Shown here: in pieces, positions 57,672 through 64,000 of the stretch
Numbering within the stretch: the stretch's first letter is position 1
Layout: each line of letters opens with the position of its first letter
Notes under the pieces: model-generated
Seen by the model: the letters and a program-made list of their open reading frames with translations, nothing else
The model's database searches: none
What the model was told of the DNA's origin: nothing
Translations under genes and position numbers: made by a program
From: Buddleja alternifolia
Lineage: Eukaryota; Streptophyta; Magnoliopsida; Lamiales; Scrophulariaceae
Assembly (NCBI GenBank): GCA_019426215.1
Contig: CM033394.1
Coordinates: 36,020,423-36,084,422, forward strand
Reading direction: 5' to 3'
Length of the DNA: 64,000 nt

Positions 57672-60600
57672 TCAACCAATATAAGACGAAGAGCCATCAA
57701 TTCCACTCATTCCTTCAAGAGCCTGCCATTTCTTCACTGCCTGAGACAATGTCATATCATAATTCATCCCATAAATGTCCTCTGGATCGGACGGTTCAGA
57801 TGGTTTCCATAGCTCAACAAGAGATGAGAGCACATTGACCGCGTGGCCCATATCAGGCCGTTGATAAGGTTCCCTTGCAGAGCAGTGGCCTGCCAGCCCA
57901 GCAACGGTGCTGACACTAGCGAGAGTTTCTTCATCAAGTTCGAGGGTCGGGTCGATGGCTTTGCGGAATGTGTCTTTGTTGATAAGCATGCGGCGAAACC
58001 ATGTGACTAGATGTTGGCTGTCGTCTGCCTGATTTTCGTCTAGGGCTTTTCGTCCGGTGATCATCTCCATTAGGATTACCCCAAAGCTGAATACATCAAT
58101 CTTGGTACTCACTCGGCCCGTCACTGTCACAATTAAGCACAGCAATTATTCTTCAATTAAAGCAATAAAATGTATAAGCCAAGGTGCACCAGAAACCAGG
58201 AGAAGAAAAATATTATTATTTGGTTGTTAGATCTTCGGAATACGGTTAAAGGCACTGATTTAAATACTATCTTCGAGCTGTCTGTACATCATGATACTGA
58301 GAGATAATAGTATCGAGTACGCTATTAAAAACATACAAAGAATAGGCACAAAATTGATATCCATCCACAACTAGTAAATCTCACCCTTTTCTTTGGTCGC
58401 CATTTTGTTGCACGAGTTAGAAGCCTTCAGATTCAACACAGAAAATATTTCTCCAATGGTGTCATAGATAGCCAAGTAATATTTATCAAAATAGTTTTGA
58501 TTCTGGAATAAGAAAACTGTATTCTCCCTAGAGTTAATAAATACACTTCAGATGTATGTCGTCGACATTCTGCTTATGGTAATTATTGTTACAATTAGGG
58601 AGGTTTTATTAGCAAAAGATACTACATAATTAAGCTCCTAATGGACATTACAAAACTCACAAGTGGAAAGTGAGGCAGAGATTTTTTGAGGAATATAAAG
58701 AATCAAAACAGAGCAGGTATACAGAGTGAACATGCCAATGGAATTATTTGAACATGCAGCAGTTAACATATTGAATTCACACAAACATTAATAAACTTCC
58801 ATACAACAATGACAAAACTATTAATCCACATTGAAACCAATATCAACGAAACAATGTTACCTGCATATTCTGGAGCTATATAGCCAAACGTCCCGGCCAA
58901 TTTAGTAGCAATTGAAGCCTTTCCATCAGGAGCAAGCCGCACAAGTCCAAAATCAGCAACTTTAGCCCTCATATCAGCTCCCAGAAGAATGTTTGACGGT
59001 TTAAGATCCCTATGAATAAAACTTTGCTGAGCTAAACCATGCAAGTATTCAACGCCTCTAGCAACATCTAATGCAACAGTTAGCCTTTTAGTCCATTCAA
59101 GGGGTTTAATTCCTTCTTCTTTCCAGTTAAACAGAAACCTACTAAGTGTGCCATGAGGCATGTACTCATACACAAGCAGCCTCTCATTTCCATCTAAGCA
59201 ATATCCCAAAAGCGCAACCAAATGCCTATGTCGAACTTTTGTAAGTACAGCAATCTCGGATTTGAATTCGTCTACACCCTTCTCACTCATCACACCAGAT
59301 TCCATCCTTTTAACTGCGATTTTAGTCCCATCATGCAACTCCCCCTTATAAACAGTTCCAAATCCACCACGTCCAAGTATGTTCTTTTCACTGAAATTGT
59401 CGGTCACATTTCTCAGCACTTGAATCGAAATCACCATATTACCGGCCTCAACAATATGAAGGTCACTCGGTCCACTGCTTCCATGTCTATAAGTCTCACT
59501 CGTCCCACCATTTACACTCGAACCAGCAATAGTAATCTTAACAGCATCCTCTAACCCTGAATGGCGAGGATGTATAACCATGGTATGAGAAGATTGCACT
59601 CTGCCACTGCGCTTTCGTTTAGTTCTATAAAGACAAAAAACTAACACCCCAGCACAGACAAGCGCACAAACACCTCCAACTACCGAGCCCACAACCACTC
59701 CCGTGGAAGATTTCTTTTCGCTGCCATTCCCTGATCCACTACGACCAGAAGATGATCCAAGTGTATTCCCTTTTCTGCCCCCAGAAGTAGGGGGCGGAGC
59801 ATCCTTCCCAATATTTAAGTTTCCAGCAGTGATCACAAGCACATTACTTCTAAACGAAGGTACCTTCCCATAAATTTGATTGTTTGAAACATCTAACTGA
59901 ACAAGGTTGGGCAGAGTTGTAAGCTCATTCGGAATTGTTCCCGTCAAGTTATTATTGGACAAAACCAGTCTTTGCAGTGATGTAATCTGCGAAAAACTTG
60001 GCGAAATTGTCCCGGTAAGACCCATTCCATAAAAATTCACCACAGTGATATTCCCATTGTTACATGTTACCCCTTTCCATGAACCAGTACAAGGATCATT
60101 CCCCTTCCAACTCTCAGCAAATGTACTCGAATACCCTAAATTCCGATCCACATTAAGCAAATTAGTCACCCGCGAATCACATTCTACTCCAGGATCAGGT
60201 AAACAAAAACTGTTACTATCCGCCCTCATATCCAACTGCACTGATCTGCTAAATTCCGGAGTCTTCCCTTGCAACATGTTGTTGGTTAAATTCACCACCC
60301 TAAGCGAGGTCAATCCTGCCAATGAATCTGGAACCGGACCCGTCAATCCATTGCCCCTCAAACTCAAATTTTGCAATCCAACTAACGGCGTAAAATCCGG
60401 TAACGGCCCCGAGAACGCATTGCCCTGGAGCCACACCTCAGTCAATCCAGTCATGTTCTGCAAAACATCAATCGAACCATTCAATCTCGAACTACTCATC
60501 TGCCCATTAAGCCGCAGAGACTGTATCGAAGACCCCAATGTCGCGGGCAATGGGCCCTCGAGATAATTAAACCCTAAATGCAACGTAGCCAAGCTCGAAA

Positions 60601-61141
60601 ACGTATCGGACCCTAAAAACTCCGGTATTGGACCGGAAATATTAGCCGAGGTTGCTGAAAACGTTCGCAAAGTATGCACACTCTTAAGACTATCAGGAAT
60701 AGTCCATGAATTAAACGGATTATAATCCAAGTACACATCCGTTAACGATGTCATACCCTCAAAGAAATCAGGCGGAATTGAGGTAAAATTATTGTTATTG
60801 AGTAATATAGACTGGAGCGAGTTCAACCAGGAGAAACTCGGGAGTGACCCGGTGAGTTGGTTACCTTGAACCTCGAAAACTTGTAAAGAAGTGAGTTTGT
60901 TTAGGTTAACGGGTAGGGTACCTGCCAGGCTCTGATGGCCGATTTTGATCCTGCTCACCCGTCCGTCTCTGGCGCATTGAACATTTTTCCACTTGCAAGG
61001 GTCCGGGTCGGTCCAGCCGAGTTGACTCTGAGGGTTTAGGGCTTTCTTTAAGTCCTGCATCACCGCCGCGTCACCGGACTGGGAGTGGGCGACGGCGGCC
61101 AACAGCGAACAGATGAGCAAAAACGTAATTCCGGCCGCCAT
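57672..61141 (-). CDS. TMK1-like: TMK-type LRR receptor-like kinase, copy b, C-terminally shortened
   Basis: Exons 58861-61141 and 57672-58123, GT-AG intron 58124-58860; 910 residues. The first 760 codons align with copy a without gaps, with the same signal peptide, LRRs, island, transmembrane segment and kinase motifs (GRGGFG, HRD, DFG, APE all intact). A deletion of about 75 bp near 57675 joins the frame to a new TGA just after SSSYIG. The last 26 residues of copy a, including SFTSADGR, are missing. No other stop or frameshift was seen, so the kinase could still be made. The upstream region differs from copy a by a tandem duplication and inserted elements, so expression may differ. Confidence 0.93.
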
Positions 61142-61355
61142 ACAAAAAAAATAACCCCAATTTTGAGAGAATTGTGTGAGTAGAGGGTTTTCTTTGAAAC
61201 CCTAGTTTTTTTTTTTTTTGGTTGAAATGAAACCCTTGTAATTGCAAAGAGATGAGGAGGTCCAAATTGCAGAGAGAGAGATTATATTCCTTGTTTAGGG
61301 TTTCATTTTTTTCTCTTTTTGGTGGTGATGGGTTGGGGGGAAGTGAGTTAATATT

Positions 61356-61777
61356 CATGGATATGGACTGTGTAGTGTGTGTGCGTGTGTTTAGGGAGCA
61401 AAGAAAACGCGGAGAAGAAGGGAAAATGAAGGAGAAGGTGGGGACAAGGTGTTTTTCCATAACAGTTCAAGGATATTGGGGTGGAAAAGAAAATAATGGG
61501 GAAAGGAAAAGAAAATCAAAGGCTTTGTTTGTTTTTGTTTTCATTATATTTTTCCATTTTCATTTTCATGGATATGGACTTTGTGCTTGACTGTGTAGTG
61601 TGTGTGTGTTTAGGGAGCAAAGAAAACGCGGAGAAGAAGGGAAAATGAAGGAGAAGGTGGGGAAAAGGTGTTTTTCTACGACAGACAGTTCAAGGATTTT
61701 GGGGTGGAAAAGTTATTTTCATCGTACGAAAATAGAAATGCATACTTTACACTATTTTTAATTAAAAGTATTTTTAT
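61356..61777. repeat. 211-bp tandem duplication upstream of TMK copy b
   Basis: CATGGATATGGACT at 61356 recurs at 61567. What follows is also repeated: TGTGTAGTGTGTGTG, then TTTAGGGAGCAAAGAAAACG, GGAGAAGAAGGGAAAATGAA and TTCAAGGATNTTGGGGTGG. The second copy carries small insertions. Copy a has one unit (from about 55708). Confidence 0.8.
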
Positions 61778-62147
61778 TTTTATTTTTATTTTTATATTCT
61801 TAAAAAATTTTAATTATTTATTTAAAATTATATTTCACATCACTTCTCTCATATTTTTTTTTTTATCCACACATTATCATCCTTTCTCATTCACCCATCA
61901 TCATTCTCTCTCTCCCGTCTCTCTCTCCTCTCTCATCAATATTCAACATCAAATTCAATATTATTCATCTAATCATTACTTTTCAATCATTTCACACATC
62001 ATACTCACAAATTTCAACCATTTTAAAAATACAACTAAACACGCCTATTTTTTTCACTTTTCTCACATGAAAATCAAAAACACGTTCTCCCATACATTTT
62101 AGAAAATGACGGTTAAAAATGAAATGAAAACACATCCAAACAAAGGC
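61527..62147. mobile_element. Possible Tourist-like element spanning the duplicated unit (weak)
   Basis: GGCTTTGTTTGTTTTTGTTTTC on the left and CATCCAAACAAAGGC on the right form an imperfect inverted repeat around sequence absent from copy a. The second promoter-like unit lies inside, so it may be chance or a rearranged insertion. Confidence 0.3.
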
Positions 62148-62157
62148 AAAGAATTAA

Positions 62158-62549
62158 GGCTGTGTTTGGTTTTATTTTCAAACCAATTTTGGCCAAAACT
62201 TGTTTGTTTTGTGTTTTTTTGACCAAAAATGATTTTTTTTGTCAAAAAAATTGTTAGCTATTGTCTCTCTATTTGTCTCTACTTTAGGATGTCTACTAAT
62301 TACATCAACTACAATATAATCATTTAAAACTTATATTATATTATATTTTTCAATTATTAACTAATTATAAACACAACTTTTCAGACAAAAACTTACATGA
62401 TTTGACTGCTACAGTAATTTTTGTCTTTTCTGAAAATAAAATTAAACACAAAACCAAACACGTTTTCATCAAAATACACAACTTCCAATAAACCTTTTCA
62501 CCAAAATTTTCACCAAAAAAAAAAACCCAAAACAAAACCAAACACAGCC
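62158..62549. mobile_element. Tourist-like (PIF/Harbinger) MITE upstream of TMK copy b
   Basis: A 392-bp insertion absent from copy a, with inverted ends GGCTGTGTTTGGTTTTATTT and GGCTGTGTTTGGTTTTGTTT (right end, reverse complement). Flanks are TAA (62155-62157) and CAA (62550-62552), close to the TWA duplication of PIF/Harbinger elements. No coding capacity. Confidence 0.7.
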
Positions 62550-62552
62550 CAA

Positions 62553-63204
62553 TTTTTTGGAGTTTGTTTGGTTGTCTATGAAAACAATGAGGAAATTGAT
62601 TTCCTTGGGTTTTCTTTTCCTTTGTTTGGTTGCTACAAGGAAAATGAAAATAAATTATACTCGTATATCTATTAATCCATTATTTTTTGTTACCGTACTT
62701 TTGAGCCGATTTGCTACTATAACTTTCAATAAAATTTCATAATATACTTGTACGTATTACATGACGAACGTTTCCCGTCTCGTATTACTAAGTATGGCTG
62801 AAACATTTCACAAAAATATATATATTTTTTTTTTGTGCAGAGCAACAATTCTACTCAAAATAATGCACTATATAACCATTAATCCAATCCTAACAACAAT
62901 AAAGTAATTATCTTTTGTAGATGTAAAGAGAACTAATTATCTAATTAGCAATATAATCAACAGTTTGGCTATTTCAGTCAAACTTCCAAGTAAACAACTT
63001 AACAGATAGAAATTCCCAAACTCACCAGTACATAAACTTTGGCAAAAATCTTTATAAGACAACATTCAATCCGGTAAACTTATAAGGCACAACGAAACCT
63101 ATTAGAAAAAGACAACTTCTATGTCGAACGGTCATCAAATATCTCCTGGCCAAATTTTACTTGCAACCACAATTTTTTTTGGCTCAACTTGGCATTTGTG
63201 TGTG
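62553..63204. other. Intergenic stretch without recognised gene
   Basis: AT-rich DNA between the MITE and the RNase H fragment. Short open frames here are low-complexity and were not called. Confidence 0.55.
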
Positions 63205-64000
63205 AGAGAGTGTTTTGATCTAGTCAATTCCAAATGATTTTCGAGTGACTTTTTTGTGAGAGTATTCTTTTTTTGTATCAAAATGATGGGGGACATCCTA
63301 AGCTACTAGTCCGACAAACCCGGAATATTAGTTATATCTCTAGGTCATTCGACGCCTAGCATATCTTGCTTGTAACTTTCGCAGAGCGTAATGTAAGGGG
63401 CTCGGATTGATCAACAACTTTATTAGCTTCCCTTGGGATTGTCGTGATCCTTACTTGCCAATTCAACATAGTCAAAATCTCATTAATCAGTCTAAAGTAA
63501 TGATGTGGTAACTCCGCTCCCTCAATGCAATTCCAAGCATCTCCACAATCTGTCTCTAAAACCAGCAATTTGACCTTCAAATTCCAGGCCATTTTTAAAC
63601 CTTCAAGAATTTCGTGAAATTCCGCACCCAACGGCATATTCTCGTGCGCCTTCCCTCAAAACCCTAGTATCCATTCTCCATTGCTGTTAAGAAAAACACT
63701 CCAATGCCAGCACGGTGCTCATCTCGGCCCATAATAGTGATCGATGCATCCAAATTCAATTTTGTATATCCCCCGTCAGGTTTCTTCCAACCCTTGTGGA
63801 TACAGGTTCGAGGTTTCTCCATATTCCTATCAGCCACTTGGAAGGCTTCCAAAATTCTTTTACGTGTCATCTCTATGTCCAAATGGGGTTGAGTCCCTCC
63901 ATCTTGGTGAATCGCCTCATTTTGACCCTGTCAAATCAAATTAACCATTTCAATAAAAACTACAGAACAATTATTGCACCACTCCCTCCTAATTTCCGGA
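63205..64000 (-). pseudogene. RNase H-like (RVT_3) fragment, copy b
   Basis: Minus-strand pieces cover more of the domain than copy a. 63664-63882 has MTRKRILEAFQVADRNMEKP and GWKKPDGGYTKLNLDAS; 63356-63637 has GAEFHEILEGLKMAWNLKV, VLETDCGDAWNCIEG and ITTIPREANKVVDQ. The catalytic pattern D...E...D (LNLD, GAEF, ETDC) is visible. A frameshift near 63655 separates the halves. It may be the end of a LINE or a free-standing RNase H gene; it runs to the window edge. Confidence 0.75.

Noticed and set aside
58763..58860. Frame extension after exon 1 of TMK copy b
   Set aside because: Intron read-through, as in copy a. The exon ends at 58861.
61668..62102. 144-codon Phe/His/Ser-rich frame
   Set aside because: Low-complexity T-rich and CT-rich sequence within inserted DNA upstream of TMK copy b.
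1..64000. CRISPR arrays, tRNA or rRNA genes, bacterial-type operons
   Set aside because: Nothing with regular short repeats and spacers or a tRNA cloverleaf was seen. The TGGTATCAGAGC matches are retrotransposon primer sites, not tRNA genes.

Overview
This 64-kb window looks like nuclear DNA of a flowering plant, probably a eudicot, although the species cannot be told from the sequence. The reasons are an AT-rich background, plant-type Ty1-copia LTR retrotransposons, a plant LINE, several MITE-like elements, and a tandem pair of TMK-type leucine-rich-repeat receptor kinase genes. No tRNA, rRNA, CRISPR array or prokaryotic operon was seen.

Layout. Bases 1-27173 are a nested and rearranged stack of decayed copia elements. 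E1 lies on the minus strand, with its 3' LTR at about 520-2207 and pol/gag remnants to about 7.4 kb; it is split by a solo Sirevirus-type LTR at 3108-4794. C lies on the minus strand, with its 3' LTR at 7808-9477 and internal remnants to about 14.56 kb; it is split by a solo LTR at 9905-11560 that has a perfect 5-bp target duplication. A (plus strand, 5'-truncated) and B (plus strand, nearly full length but with a truncated 5' LTR) fill about 14562-26151. A minus-strand LTR fragment closes the block at 27173.

Bases 27633-41206 are one complete 13.6-kb Sirevirus-like copia element (D, minus strand). It has two LTRs of about 1485 bp, target duplication CTCTA, a primer binding site, a polypurine tract, gag-pol with several in-frame stops, and about 5 kb of extra sequence beyond RNase H. 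That extra sequence carries an envelope-like gene with what looks like its own TATA box and two short phase-1 introns. D sits in an older degraded region that also holds a hAT-like MITE built of CCGATAT repeats.

Bases 44101-48422 are a 5'-truncated LINE with poly(A) and a 13-bp target duplication. It is itself interrupted by a 5'-truncated LTR. A Mutator-type MITE lies at 49428-49705.

Bases 51.7-64.0 kb are a tandem segmental duplication. Each unit holds a minus-strand TMK receptor-kinase gene (51892-55455, 936 codons; 57672-61141, 910 codons) and, upstream of it, a fragment of an RNase H-like reverse-transcriptase-associated gene. The second TMK copy has lost the last 26 codons through a deletion of about 75 bp, and its upstream region has gained a 211-bp tandem duplication and a Tourist-like MITE. 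The TMK genes are the only host genes that look functional here. They would act at the plasma membrane as receptor kinases; everything else is transposable-element material or plain intergenic DNA.
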